DNA of 55,409 bases from Raffaelea ambrosiae (GCA_002778195.1 PCDI01000021.1:1-55409), one strand, 5' to 3'. Positions 1 to 12,070 are shown, numbered from the stretch's first letter. Notes: a model not told the origin generated them from the sequence alone. A program made the numbers and translations.

Positions 1-24
1 GGGGGGTGGAGGGCTTTAACGTAC

Positions 25-1147
25 AAGAAAACTTGGTCACGGCGTCGCCGGACGTCTCGTAGGGCCGAATGATGGTAATCGTGTTCTGGTGCACCGTCTT
101 GAGCTGCGTGTCGTTCTTGGCCTTGCCCATCAAGTCCATCTGCCGGAACATGTTGAGCGCCGACTCCTCGCGCGCCGCGCCCGCACCCGCCCCGCCGCCC
201 TTGGCTTCGAGCGTGCCGCTCAGCACCCACCCGCTCTCGCCGCCCTGGAACCGGAAGGCCTCGCAGTCGTAGCCCGCAGCAATAATCTCGGACTCGCCGT
301 TCCAGAACAGACTGGAGAATGGCAGCAGCTGCGTTGGGATGCTCAGCAGCGCCCGCGGCGGCTGATCCGGCGCGCTCGGGTACACCACCGTGATGCTGCT
401 GTCATGCGCGGCAAACGCCAGGGCGTCGCCGCTGGGCGAGAAGGCCACGGCGTGCACCCAGCCGGCCGCGTTGTTGAGGTACTCGCCGCAGACAGTGTTG
501 AAGGGCAGGCGCTCGCCCCAGGCGCTGGGCTCGGGCCGGGTGTCGACGCCCTTGATAAAGCTGGAGAACACGCGGGCGTGGGCGTCGGTCGAGCCGGCCG
601 CCAGCAGCACCGAGTTGGGGTGCCAGCCGACGGTGGTGATGGTGCTGCGGATGGGCTTCTTGAGATGCTTCGAGACCCACCAGTCGTTCTCCTCCTCAAA
701 GTAGCAGACGGCAATTACGCGGTCGCCAGAGCCGACGGCAAACTTGGCCTCGGAGGGCGACCAGCGCACAAACGTGGCGGCGCGGTTGATGCGGAGCAGC
801 ACAAGCGTCGGCTTGTAGCCGGCCGGAGAGGGCTCCCACACGAGGGCATTCCGGTCTGGGGAAGCGTTAGAAGAGAACAAGAGAAAGTGTGTGTGTGTGT
901 GTGCGAATAAAAGACAAAGCTAACCCTGCGAGCAAGTCACGATCCGACCCGTGTTGGGTGCAATGTCGACGCTGGTCACTGTCTTGTCGTGACCCTTGAG
1001 CTCATCCTTGAGCTTGAAAGAGCTGCCCACACGGCCGTACAGCTCAACAGTCGTGTCCCGGGCAACGGCCAGCGTCTTGCGGTCCGCCGAGAAGGAGTGG
1101 TCGGCGATGGGGTTGTGGAAGAGGAGGTGCACTTCGGGTGCCGCCAT
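25..1147 (-). CDS. arc40: Arp2/3 complex subunit 1 (ARPC1/p40, WD40), 3' end outside window
   Basis: WD40-repeat subunit of the Arp2/3 complex, which nucleates branched actin filaments at cortical patches and endocytic sites. Exons on the minus strand are 1147-925 and 855-25, with a 69-nt intron (856-924) carrying a (CA)n run. The frame is kept across the junction (a split Asp codon). Start: ATG at 1147, giving MAAPEVHLLFHNPIADHSFS. Visible features are the first blade around the GHDKTVTSVDIAPN segment, then the ARPC1-typical LVLLRINRAATFVRWSPSE and the CYFEEENDWWVSKHLKKPI blade. The Gly/Ala-rich insert before the last blade (ALNMFRQMD) is characteristic of ARPC1. About 351 residues are present. 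A GTACGT donor at position 24 follows VTKFS, so the last exon (probably some 15-20 residues) lies beyond the left edge. It shares a 440-bp divergent promoter with the snRNP gene. Family assignment is secure. Confidence 0.93.
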
Positions 1148-1587
1148 TGTGCCGGTACTCGAGGGATTTCTTCTTTCTTTCTTCGTTGTCTCGGCCCGTT
1201 CGGAAGCTCTGCGTGTGATAGGAGTAGCTCTCTACTACCACTTTCAGGCTTTGGGGGGTGTTAGGAAGGGCGTTGTCGACAGTTGAAGTGAGGTTGTCAG
1301 ACAGAGAAACGCTTATCTTTGGCGATGCTCTATGGGGCTTGCGTATTGCCTGTGGCGGGGGGGGGGGTCCGCACAGGGAGGGGCACCGTGCAGTTAGTCC
1401 ACAATTCTCACTGTCTACTCTAGCCCCCAAATGATTATGTCAGCGGTCCAGCTTGGGGATTTTTTTCAGGACGACGCGCCGAGTTCCTGGAAACGAACAT
1501 TTGAGCCAGCCTCCAGGCGACACTCGTTGACAGGACCCCCCCCTCTACATAACGTCCTCCTCAATTGTCGCTTCCCGGTCGCACGCC
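1148..1587. promoter_or_regulatory. Divergent promoter between ARPC1 and U2B''-type gene
   Basis: The 440-bp interval separates two start codons facing away from each other, so both housekeeping promoters must lie here. It holds an 11-G run near 1356-1366 and no convincing ORF. No specific factor site is assigned. Confidence 0.6.
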
Positions 1588-2398
1588 ATGGCAACTGCAG
1601 CCGCACCGCGCAGCCTGCCTCAAGGAAATGGCCTACCGGCCAAGGTGGTGCCGATCCCTCCTAACCAGACGTGAGTCCAGTCTCTCTGTGCCCTACCCTT
1701 CATTCTGACGGCTACCTCGCGTCGCAGCTGTTACTGACCCTCTCTCCTACTAGTCTATACGTGCGAAATCTTCCATCTGCCAAGATACAGAAGGAGGACT
1801 TGCGGCGGGCACTATACCTTCTGTTCTCGACCTACGGCGCTGTCCTCGATGTTGTCGCGCTCAAGACGATGAAGATGCGCGGACAAGCACATATTGTGTT
1901 CCGTGATGTACAGGCAGCTACACAGGCTATGCGGTCCCTCGAAGGCTTTTCATTCCTGGGGCAGGATCTTGTGGGTTTCAATCTTTCTCTGATTCTGTTG
2001 CTCGTGATTCTCTATAGACCGGTCTATGAATCTATGACTCTATCTATTTGGGAGATGGGAACAAGCTAACAATGAATCTGCCTCTCCAGAAAATCACCTA
2101 TGCCAAATCAAAATCAAATGTGGTCGCCAGATTAGATGGCACCTTCCAGCTGCCGACAGCCGCCAAACCCGCCGAAGTAACTGAACTGCAGCAGAGCATC
2201 TTCAACGCGCCAGTACCAGGGTCGGCGTCGGCACCACCACCTGCTGCTCCCAAGCCCGCCACCGCAGCCACCACTGACTCGAAAACGGCCGAGTCAGCCG
2301 AGGCCAGAGGGCAGAAGCGCACCCGGGAAGAGGAGGAAGAGAGCGACAGTGACAGTGACAGCGACGTGGCTATGGAGGAGGACAGCGACGACGAGTAG
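1588..2398 (+). CDS. msl1: U2 snRNP B''/U1A-type RNA-binding protein, single RRM
   Basis: Spliceosomal protein of the U1A/U2B'' family, expected to bind U2 (or U1) snRNA stem-loop in the nucleus. Exons are 1588-1670, 1754-1970 and 2090-2398 (introns of 83 and 119 nt), giving 202 residues. Start ATG 1588 gives MATAAAPRSLPQGNG. One RRM is visible: RNP2 LYVRNL at residues 29-34 and RNP1 RGQAHIVF at 70-77, followed by KITYAKSKSNVVARLDGTF, the diagnostic post-RRM segment of this family. The tail is Ala/Pro-rich, then basic-acidic (KRTREEEEESDSDSDSD), ending in Asp/Glu. Metazoan U1A and U2B'' have two RRMs. Here only one is present, as in yeast Msl1. I cannot tell U1A from U2B'' function from sequence alone, so the symbol is by family analogy. 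The gene converges on ATG10, with 201 bp between the stops. Confidence 0.88.
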
Positions 2399-2599
2399 AA
2401 GGAAACTAGGCAGGGCAAGAGAAGGCCAAAAAAAAGAGATTCATGATACCCATCTTCGGTCCTTTTGTCACCCGGACCATTGTCGCATGCACTGAGTGCA
2501 CTACTGTGCACAGGACCGAGACCCTCTCACCCTGCTGAAAAACGGCTTAATCAAAGAGCGTCATAATAGCGGATTGTTTCGTTTCCGTCGCCCTTCGGA

Positions 2600-3579
2600 C
2601 TAGCTGCAGAGGAGAGCCATTTCCTTGGGCACCCAGAGGCTGACGCAGCCCCCCACCAGGCCGAGCCAGATCACGAGGTAGTTCTCCTTGGAGCAATCAA
2701 ACTCGGACATGGCTTCGCCGAGAAGGCAAGGATGGACAAAGAAGGATGGCACTCCGGTGACGGGATGATACTGCAAACAGGGCAGAAAGTTACGCGGGAA
2801 GCTGCGTTAGCCTGGGATCACTGGAACGACACACTATAATACAAAAGCGTTTGATCTGATTGCCTCAGGCGCAATCGTGACCGCCTTCGTGACTTACGTC
2901 GACCGATATGCCGCCGATGCTGCCCATGGAGCGCAGGCTGTCCTTGAACTGGTCTGGGACGAGCCGGCGGAACACGGTGTCGACACTGAATGCTGGCTCG
3001 TAGTCGGGCAGGCCATGCAGGGAAAACCACAAGCAGGGCGCCCGATACGTTGGGTGCAGGTGAATCTCATAGGTCACGTAGCCGATGTCTGTGGTGGCTT
3101 GTGCTGGTCTGGGTAGGGCCGCCTGTGTTGCTTTATGAGCACTCTGCACCGATGTTGTATGTCACATGAGCACCCCTTTCACTTACTGTATCGGCCTCTT
3201 CAGCCTCGACCATGGCCTCGTCCTCCTCGCCGATGCCCGAGTCTGCCGAGTTTGTGCGGCCGACAGATGACAGCGAGATCTTGTCCAGCTGGCTCAGCAG
3301 ATCATCGTCATCAGCAGCGTCCCCTGCAGCGCCACCAGCACCCAGCTCCAGCGGACGGGTGATCTGGATGTAGGTGGTGTACTCGCTGGCGGCCGAGAAC
3401 GACGCCATGTTCAGGGCGGTGCACATGGATAGCCGCCATCGCCGGCGAAGCGGGCCGAGCGTAGCATGGCGATAGAGCCGGTCCAGGCTGTGGCAGACCT
3501 CGGCAAACTCGTCCTCCGCGAGGAAGGGATAGTCGCGAAAGTCGGCGCCCTTGGTGGCCGGCGCGGCCTGCGTGGTCAT
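2600..3579 (-). CDS. atg10: Atg10, E2-like enzyme of the Atg12-Atg5 conjugation system
   Basis: Autophagy E2-like enzyme that forms a thioester with Atg12 and passes it to Atg5 in the cytosol. Exons (minus) are 3579-3187, about 3122-2898, and 2770-2600; total about 262 residues. Key motif: YHPVTGVPSFFVHPC at the start of the last exon, whose HPC cysteine (about residue 221) is the catalytic Cys, preceded by YEIHLHPTYRAPCLWFSLHG, a conserved strand pair of Atg10/Atg3. Start ATG 3579 sits in a CACC-ATG context. An upstream in-frame ATG at 3693 is possible but gives a non-conserved leader. The acceptor of intron 1 is uncertain. AG ending at 3144 would leave only a 43-nt intron; AG ending at 3123 gives 64 nt. 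Both are in frame. The linker (residues about 85-130) is acidic and low-complexity. The upstream neighbour MNS1 is divergent. Confidence 0.87.
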
Positions 3580-4435
3580 GGTGGTGCGGGCAACGCAGGG
3601 AGCATGGCCTTGGCGAGAGGTGGGCGATATTGGAGGAGACTGAAAATACTCAAGCAAGTACCAAAAAACACCCCCCCAAAAAATAGGGTTCACTGTGTCT
3701 ATGTGGGGAGGCCAGGTTGTTAGTTAACAAAGGCCCAAAGACCGACAGCGGCCCCACAGTTGGAGGCTTTGGGGGCCGCGCGCTGCTGCCACGCACTACA
3801 AGTAACCCCGTAGTTATCATACAGCGTAAGATCCAGTGGTGTACCTTGCTGTGGCAGCCTGTGTGGATTAAGGCAGGTACGAAGGGGACAGTTTTTTTGT
3901 TAAATGACAGTGAGACCCTTCGCTCCTCCCCAAGCCGGCAGTTCCAGCTGTCCTTTTCCAGATCCAGAGACAAGGCAAGACGAGATCACAAAAAAAGGTG
4001 GTCACGTTCCAAGGTCAAGCTGTACTGGTCAGACATCTTGAGTTTGTCCAGTCGTTCCGCCCTACCAGCATCATTCGTCATCGCCTGCAGCTTGGCTAGT
4101 GTCTCTCCTTTTTGGCACCGTATTCTGGGTCCCTGCAGTGTTTCCCCCTTTCCTATTTGGGCCTCCAGACTATCCAGCAACACAAAGGGGCATATTTGTT
4201 CTTAATCTGTTTTTTCTGCATCGATCTTCGTTTTTTTGGCCCCCTTTCTCGCCATTCACTTGTGCTGTTTTTTCTTCTTTCTTTTGTACTTCTCGCTTAT
4301 CTACTTTCTGCATTTCTCGACCCTTGCCCAACAGCGTCCCTGTTTCCTTTCCTATCCGACTGCTGTCCGACCAACAAAGACCCTCCCTTGCTTCCCCTCG
4401 CTCGGCGGTCCTGCTATGCGACCCTATGACAGGCG
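3580..4435. other. Divergent intergenic region atg10 / alpha-mannosidase
   Basis: 856 bp between divergent start codons. The right 300 bp (about 4100-4430) is pyrimidine-rich on the plus strand and is probably the transcribed leader of the mannosidase. No ORF here has family features. Confidence 0.5.
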
Positions 4436-6835
4436 ATGAACAATAGGGATCCCTTTGGCCTGCACCGAAGCCCAGCGATAGGCATCCTGCGCGCCACCGC
4501 GACCCGTGCGGCACTCGATTTCAAAGACAAGGCCATCGAGGCCAGCGCACAGGCGCTTGAGAAGGGAATACAGGCTAGGCAGGCTGTGGAAAGCGCGGTT
4601 GAAAGCGCCTTGGAAAACGCAGGTGCGAGCGGCAGGAGGCGGAGCTTGAGCGGCGCAAGTACGAGCACGACCATCAGTGCAGAAGACATGGCGTTTGCAG
4701 TGCCCCGGAATGTGCCTTCGTTCGGCAACCCCCAGCGACTGGCAGAAGATCACATGTGGTCCTCTGCGCGAGGTGGCCCCGGACACGGACGCAGCCACGA
4801 CCAAAACAACATCTTGGGCGGCATTCACGGAATCTTTGACAATCGAGGCAGCGAGCTGCCCATGTACAAGGACAAGCCATACGGATACCCGCCATCACAG
4901 CGGTCGCGCCCGCTGTATCGGCGCAAGCGCGTGCTGGGGCTGGTGCTGTTGGTGCTGCTGACAGTCTTGTACTACCTTGGCTGGTTTGACGCGCACAAGG
5001 ACAAGCTGGCTCAGTCGCCGTTCAGCTCGTGGATTAACGGGAAGGAGAAAGCGCACAGCAAGGCCGACTGGCTGAAGCGGAGAGAGCGCGTCGTCGAGGC
5101 CTTTGAGCTGAGCTGGGACGCCTACGAGCGATATGCATGGGGTACGTAGCTCTCTCAGCAGCGAGCGCGGACTAACTGGGAGTGATCTGGGCATCTCTAA
5201 TCTCAATGGCAACCCTAGGCAACGATGTCTTCCATCCTATGTCGAAGCGCGGCGAACAAATGGCCTCCAAGGGTCTCGGCTGGATCATTATCGACTCTAT
5301 CGACACGATGATGCTGATGAATCTGACTTCGCGCGTGGTGCACGCCCGCGAATGGGTCTCCAAGTCGCTGACTTGGGACCAGGATCAGGATGTCAACACA
5401 TTTGAGACGACCATCCGCATGATGGGCGGTCTGCTGGCAGCGCACTACCTGTCGAACGAGTACCCACAGCTGGCGGCCATCAGCATGAACGACCTGGAGC
5501 GCACGGGCGGCGAAGACCTGTATCTCGAGAAAGCTAAGGATCTGGCGGACCGACTCCTGGCCGCCTTTGACACAGAAACGGGGATCCCCATGTCGAGTGT
5601 GAACATTGGCAAGTCGGAAGGTATTCCGTCGCACGATCTTGGCGGCGCAGCATCGACGGCCGAGGCGACGACACTGCAGCTGGAGTTCAAGTACCTGGCC
5701 AAGCTGACGGGCGAGAAGTACTTCTGGGACAAGGTGGAACATGTGATGGAGGTTGTGGACGAGAGCAGCCGGGTGTTTGACGGGCTAGTGCCAATCTTCA
5801 TCGATACGGAAAAAGGCAACTTCTACAGCCAGAACATCCGCCTGGGCAGTCGGGGCGACTCGTATTACGAGTATCTGATCAAGCAGTACTTGCAGACGAA
5901 CAAGAAGGAGCCGGTGTACCAGGAGATGTGGAAGGACACACTCAAGGCGATCCGCAAGCACCTGATCACATACACGGAGAAATCGCACTTGACGATCGTG
6001 GCCGAGCGTCCAGACGGTCTGCGGCAGCCGATGTCGGGCAAGATGGACCACCTGGTGTGCTTCTTGCCGGGCACAATTGCACTGGCGGCGACCGAGGGCT
6101 TGCCCCTTAGGGAGGCACGCAAGCGCGACTTTTGGACAGTCCAGCACGACGCCGACATGCAGCTGGCGCGTGAGCTGACGCAGACGTGCTGGGGCATGTA
6201 CAAGTACATGAAGACGGGCCTGGCGGCCGAGATTACGCACTTCCATATTGCGAACCCGCCGCCGAAGGAGTCGGCGCCGCACCAGGCACCGGCGGAGTTC
6301 AGTCCTGACGCTGACGCGGAGTGGAGGGAGGACTTTGAGGTCAAGCCGCTGGACAGCCACAACCTGCAGCGGCCCGAGACGGTGGAGAGCTTGTTCTACA
6401 TGTGGCGGATCACGGGCGACGAAATGTACCGCGAGTGGGGTTGGGAGATGTTCAAATCGTTCATGAACTACACGGCGGTGGCCGAGGGCGGCGGGTTCAC
6501 GAGTCTGCACAATGCCAACGTGTTGCCGCCGACGACGCGCGACAACATGGAGAGTTTCTGGCTGGTAAGTACTGCAGGGGGAGGGTATAGGATGTGAGCA
6601 AAGACGTGAGACAGTATGCTAACACATTTTGCAGGCGGAAACGCTCAAGTACTTCTACCTGCTGTTCTCGCCCGATGATCTGCTGCCGCTGGACAAGATC
6701 GTCATCAACACAGAGGCACACCCGTTCCCTCGGTTCGACATGGGCCCCTTGTTCTCGACGGGCTGGAAGCGGAAGCCATGGACGACGACGTCGGCATCGA
6801 TTGCACCACCGGCAAAGGAAGCCGCGGCGGCATGA
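4436..6835 (+). CDS. mns1: Mannosyl-oligosaccharide 1,2-alpha-mannosidase (GH47), type II membrane protein
   Basis: Class I alpha-1,2-mannosidase that trims Man9/Man8 N-glycans in the ER/Golgi lumen. Exons are 4436-5141, 5219-6564 and 6635-6835 (introns 77 and 70 nt), giving 750 residues. A single membrane anchor lies at about residues 166-184 (VLGLVLLVLLTVLYYLGWF) after the basic RSRPLYRRKR, typical of type II topology. GH47 hallmarks in order: AWGNDVFHPMSKRG, ETTIRMMGGLLAAHYLS, EATTLQLEFKYLAKLTG, RGDSYYEYLIKQYL, DHLVCFLPGTIAL, RPETVESLFYMWRITGD, and near the end NTEAHPFPRF with the Ca2+-ligand Thr. The cytosolic N-terminus (about 163 residues, with a helix-prone Ala/Glu stretch at 24-62) is unusually long. 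Met143 (MYKDKPYGYPPSQRSRPL) would give a conventional short tail. No stop interrupts the longer frame, so I keep the first ATG. Confidence 0.9.
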
Positions 6836-7054
6836 CGGACAGAGGTAGCATCATCAGACTAAGGGGCACGTATTTTGCATTCATGTTACTGGACATTTGT
6901 TGCTTTTTTTTTGTTTCGTTTTTTTTTCCTGGATATCTGCTATTATTGAATTGTATACAAGTTGGGAGCTGGCTCGCGTGCATTATATGGGACAGTGTAT
7001 TATATAAATACGAGGCCGCAGAGCACAGGCGAACCATGGTGTTCGAAAAAAAAA

Positions 7055-7074
7055 AGAGAGAGAGAGAGAGAGAG
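7055..7074. repeat. (AG)10 microsatellite
   Basis: Perfect AG dinucleotide run following an A-run, downstream of the mannosidase gene. Confidence 0.9.
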
Positions 7075-8170
7075 AAACAACAAAAAAAATAACAAGAAAA
7101 GTTAAGAAACAGCATTTCGAGCAAGCATTTCGAGCAATCGTGCTGCAGCGGAGAATATCAAGAGTGTGGTGCGTTTGTGTGCAGAAGTAAAAGAAAGCAA
7201 ATGGCTATGCGGAGAAGTCGGTTGAACGGTGGAGGGTAGAATGGGCGATTATGAGTGCTCGCAAACTGAAAAGGAGCCAGCGGTCCCAACAGCCGACATG
7301 GCTAGGAGAACGGCGAGCACCGTAGGGAATTGCGAGTGCCGAGTGCGTTTCAATGTCGTCTCGCCAGGGCAGCAGAAAAGCCCTGTCCACCCCCCCATTT
7401 CGTTATTTTTCTGATGTACTATGTATTGCACTTGCCTTCTTCGCCTTGCGTGCTGCTGTCCATTGCACCTGCCCCGTTGAGAAGAAGCTCGGACCAGGAG
7501 GGCTGCAGGGCTTGCACGACTCCCAGATATACTCTACTGGAGACTACAACTTACAAGTAATAATACATATTAGAGAAGTATTGTGCAGGGCCCTGAGCTG
7601 TAGGAATAGGGAGGGCCGAGTAGCCCAGAGCACGAATGGATAGAAGGCCCACCTTCACAATTGCACTGAAACCATCAGTGATGCGGAGTATCTTTATTGT
7701 CTGGCTGGATAGGGAGTGGAGTAGCGCCCAGCCCGTCGGTTCCGAGAAGAGGAAAGGGCAGGAGAAATACACCGTACTCGTACAGACGCGGGAAGTAGGG
7801 AAGGTGCATTGTGCGCGTACAACAGAGATGTGTGAGTGACATGTATTTGTGTACTGTGTAGCCCCCTCTCTCGGGTGCAGAAATGCCTCGGTCACTCTCT
7901 TGGCCAGGCCTCGTTGTTTGTTCCTTCCCTCCTGCTCCCAGATAACAGGCCGTCCGCTCTCTGCTGCGCACTGAGAAGGCGCACACTAGCCCAAACGGCT
8001 CATTCCTACCCAACCTCGGGTGTGGGTCCAGCAGTTTGCTGCCACTTTTTTTTTTCATTTTGTTGGCCCGTGTGGTTGCTGGCTCGCTTGGCTTGTCCGC
8101 TGGTGGTGATGGCGTATTAGTGGCTCGACTGATTCTCTGCTCTCGTTTGCCAATGGCTCTTTCCCTGCAG

Positions 8171-8180
8171 GATAGATAAG
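8171..8180. promoter_or_regulatory. Paired GATA elements upstream of the permease
   Basis: GATAGATAAG contains two overlapping GATA cores, the form bound by AreA/NIT2-type nitrogen regulators. It lies 1.45 kb before the permease ATG. This is a pattern match only; such short sites occur by chance. Confidence 0.25.
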
Positions 8181-9444
8181 GGCCCCGGCTTGGGGTCTCA
8201 GTACGAAGTAGTTAGTCTGCGAGCGGCCTAGTGAGAGAGTCGGTCCCTTGGAATCACCCGCTCCTTCCCTTGTGGTTTGTGCGTCGTTCCTGCCTTCGGC
8301 CAGTCGAGTCCAGCCCAGACAGGCGGGCAGCCACCCCTCTCTTTTGTCAGATAGAGTCTCGTGCTGTGTGTGGGTGTGCCGTCCGTCCACTCTCGTAAGG
8401 CCAACTGCGCTTTCGCTCCTCTATCCCTGACTCTCCCTCTTTTTTTTTTTTCGGTCTCTGTCGCCAATAATATACCTCCTCGTCTCCTTTCCATATCATG
8501 GGTCTAATAGTTCCCGCCATCGTTCGAGATAGAGCGACTCTATTTTCCACTTCCAGCCAGCAACCGCAGCCGCTGTGAATTTGGAGCTCTCTTTATTTTT
8601 TTTGGTCTTCTTTATTTCTTGCCTTTCTTCCCGTATCCGCCTCTCAGCCGAGACCGGCCACGAATGGCGACGCGCACGAATTAATGACGGTATTTGTTTG
8701 AGAACAGCATACAACGCTCGGGACACATCCAAGACACGGTCGGGATACAGTCGATGTACATTCAAGATACATTCCGTGAAAACACCACCGATAACGAAAT
8801 CCACAACAGCACAACGACATCACGACAGCACCTCCAGTCGGAAGGAACAACGAAAGACAAAAGGAGCAGCCATACGGCCCGGCTGTCACCACATCGCTCT
8901 TTGTCTCTTGTCCTTAGGCCCTGCGACGTAGCCCTCGCCTCGACTTGGCACCCCGTCTAGCACCTCTCTCCCTTTCCAGCAGTCGCCCGAGACGGCGCTG
9001 GTCTCCATCCCTAACAGCCAGCTCGTCACGCTCTTCCTCGTTGGACTCGCGTGCCACCATTTTTTTTTCTTTTTCTCCCTTGCGGCGGCTCTCCGAAGCG
9101 CAGAACCAGACGCCCAACCAACGCTATCCTCACACACGCTCGCGCGCAGCCACGCAGACGCACACAACTCGCGGACTCGTGGCCTCGTCTGGTAGACACT
9201 TTCTTCTAGAGACAACAGCTGGCCCACTTTGGCGAGATCCACACGGACGGATTGCAAGCCACGAGCGATCGGCAGCACGCACTCGTATTTTCGAGCCCTT
9301 TATTCAGCTCCGTAGTGATTTACAGGGCGCCACTAACGATCCTGCGGACATTTTGTCAGTTTTTTGAGAAGACAATCCCTTTCTCTTTGGGGTCTTGCCC
9401 TGTGCCCAGGTGGACCGGCGTCTCTGCGCAGACCGTCCTCGACA

Positions 9445-9502
9445 CAGTCAACTAGGCAGTCAACTAGACAGCCAACTAGACAGCCAACTCGGCACAGTCA
9501 AC
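9445..9502 (+). repeat. 12-nt tandem repeat in the permease leader
   Basis: Four contiguous 12-nt units (CAGTCAACTAGG, CAGTCAACTAGA, CAGCCAACTAGA, CAGCCAACTCGG) plus a partial fifth. They lie in the presumed 5' leader 130-190 nt before the permease ATG. Confidence 0.9.
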
Positions 9503-9630
9503 AAAGCCTCGGGAGGGGCCCCCAGAAACACAGTTCAGCGCTCCGGAACCAACAGCTCTTTCCTCTCCGGGCCAACCCTCCCTTTGTTCCTCTTCAGCCT
9601 TCCTGTGACGAAGGCACCCCCTTCGCATCC

Positions 9631-11782
9631 ATGGATCGCGACTACGAGCTCAACTTCCTGACCATCAAGGAGGACAGCCTGCGCCCCGGGAGCATCTACA
9701 ACATGCGGTCCTTCGACGACCCCGAGCGCGGTGCCGGCCGCGGCCGGGGCCGGGGCAGTCGCGGCATCTTGCCCGGCTTCGGCACCTCCACTGACCGCCG
9801 CGCCTCGTTCGGCTTCGGCACCGGCGGCGTGCAGAGCTCCAACTCCTTCTCACGCTTTGTCGACAGCTTCCGCCGCGACCCGAACCACCGCATTACCCCC
9901 GACGCCGTCCACTCCGTCCAGCTGCACCTCACCAGCAGCGGCACCAGCAACGGCCGCCGGCGCGGCTCCAACGCCGCCAACAGCTATCCCATGCACCCCA
10001 TGCAGGAGCAGCACCCCGGCAGCGGCCATTTCTACGACATCCACAGCGCCAACTTGGCCACCGCACACTCTGGCCTGTCGCGCGAGCTCAAGGGCCGCCA
10101 TCTGCAGATGATTGCCATTGGTGGCTCCATTGGTACTGGGCTGTTTGTGGCCTCGGGCAAGTCGCTTTCTGTTGGCGGCCCCGCCTCGGTCCTGCTGGCC
10201 TACTGCTTCATCGGCGTCATGTTGTACTGCACCGTTCACGCCCTGGGCGAACTGGCCGTCGTCTTCCCCGTCGCCGGTTCCTTCTCGGCCTACTCGACTC
10301 GGTTTCTGGACCCATCATGGGGGTTTGCCATGGGCTGGAAGTATGTATTTTTGGAATCTTGGGGATCTTTGCACCCGGCCTCTGCTCGTCGCATCTGCGG
10401 CCCTTGGGCACTCTACAAGGCCCGAATGCTAACCCGTATCACGCCAGCTACGCCCTGCAATGGCTCGTCGTCTTGCCTCTCGAAATCATAGCTGCCGCCA
10501 TGACCGTCACCTATTGGAACGCAGACTTGGATAAGGCCATCTTTGTCACCATATTCCTCGCCATCATCATCATCATCAATCTGTTTGGCGTCAAGGGCTA
10601 TGGTGAAGCCGAGTTTGTCTTCGCCATAGTCAAGGTGACGGCCATTATCGGTTTCATGTAAGCTCCCTTTTCTTTTTGTCTTCCCAATGTCTTGTCTGCA
10701 TGCTAACCGCACCGATCAGTCTCCTTGGTATTGTTATCAACATTGGTGGCACACCTGACGAAGGCTACATTGGTGGCAAGTTTTGGCACAGCCCTGGAGC
10801 TTTTCACAATGGCTTCAAGGGCTTGTGCTCTGTCTTTGTCACTGCTGCCTTTGCCTTTGCCGGTACTGAGCTGGTTGGTCTGGCCGCCGCCGAAACTCAG
10901 AACCCGCGAAAGAGCCTGCCCACCGCCATCAAGCAAGTCTTCTGGCGTATCACCCTCTTCTACATTGTTGCCCTGACTCTAATCGGCCTTCTCGTCCGGT
11001 ACGACGACCCACGCCTGGCCGGTGCCAAGAGCGTTGCGGATGCGACAGCCTCGCCCTTTGTTATTGCTATTGAGAACGCCGGCATCCACGTCCTGCCGTC
11101 CGTCATGAATACCATTATTCTCGTCGCCGTCGTGTCTGTTGGCAACTCGTCTGTCTTCGGTTCCTCGCGTACTCTGGCCGCCTTGGCCGACCAAGGCCAA
11201 GCACCACGCATTCTGTCCTATGTCGACCGTCGCGGCCGCCCGCTCGTTGCCATTATTGTTGCCTCACTAGTCGGTTTCCTGGCGTATCTGGCCGACGTCG
11301 ACGCCAATACGGATGTGCTGAATTGGTTGTTGGCTATTTCTGCCATGAGCAGCATCTTCACCTGGGGCAGTATTTGTCTGTCGCATATCCGCTTCCGCAA
11401 GGCGTGGGCATACAATGGTCGGTCACTGGACGAGCTAGCGTTCCGCGCACAGTCGGGCACATTCGGCTCCTGGGTCGGCTTGATCTGCAACTTCCTCGTC
11501 CTGGCAGCCCAGTTCTGGGTCGGTGCATGGCCTATCGGCTACAAGGAGCAGTCTGTATCTGCCAACGTCCAAAACTTTTTCCTCCAATACCTGGCCGTGC
11601 CTGTGGTCCTCCTGATGTATATTGCCCACAAGCTATACTTTCACACGTCCATTGTCCGTACCGAGGACATGGACATTGACACAGGCCGCCGCGACTTTAA
11701 TCTGCCGCTGCTCGTGGCGCAAGAACAAGAAGAGCGCATGTTTTGGCCACGGTGGAAAAAGATTTACAAGTTTTTCTGTTAA
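9631..11782 (+). CDS. Amino-acid permease, APC/YAT family (Gap1/Agp-like)
   Basis: Plasma-membrane amino-acid/proton symporter. Exons are 9631-10340, 10448-10657 and 10720-11782 (introns 107 and 62 nt), giving 660 residues. Start ATG 9631 is the first in-frame ATG after the upstream frame. Family signature: ELKGRHLQMIAIGGSIGTGLF (TM1, residues about 152-172), then ALGELAVVFPVAGSFSAYSTRFLDPSWGFAMGWNYALQW, NLFGVKGYGEAEF, AFAGTELVGLAAAETQNPRKSLP and SRTLAALADQGQAP. The C-terminus WPRWKKIYKFF is typical. About 12 hydrophobic segments are evident. The cytosolic N-terminus is about 150 residues, longer than the usual 50-90, and contains an RG-rich patch (residues 33-45). Substrate range cannot be read from sequence. 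The long pyrimidine-rich leader suggests regulated expression. Confidence 0.9.
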
Positions 11783-12070
11783 AAGTTGGCACGTTTTGCC
11801 TGATGGTGATGTTGTCTTGTTAAGATGTACGATGAGCGTTGTGGAAGCGGTTTATCTTTTTGATTTAGGGTTTCGGTCTTTTCTTGGCATACACTTTTCG
11901 CAAGGCGCATTGGAGGGTTGGACTTTATATGCAGGGATGATTTTACATGTTCTTAAGTATTTCTTTTCTTTTTTCTTAGCTAGATACCACCTTGCCTCCT
12001 TTGGATGGAACAAAGGCAGGGCTTTTTTCAGAGACACTTGGTCAACGCCACGAGTGATATGGGCCGGGGG

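Larger units (their letters stand above)
6836..9630. other. Intergenic region and long leader of the amino-acid permease
   Basis: 2.8 kb without a supportable gene. The first 300 bp, including T-runs and an (AG)10 tract, is probably the mannosidase 3' region. From about 8400 to 9630 the plus strand is pyrimidine-rich and T-run-rich, as expected of a promoter and leader of the permease. A four-unit 12-nt repeat sits 130-190 bp before its ATG. One TACTCGTA (7775) and one TACTATGTA (7417) occur here. Confidence 0.5.
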
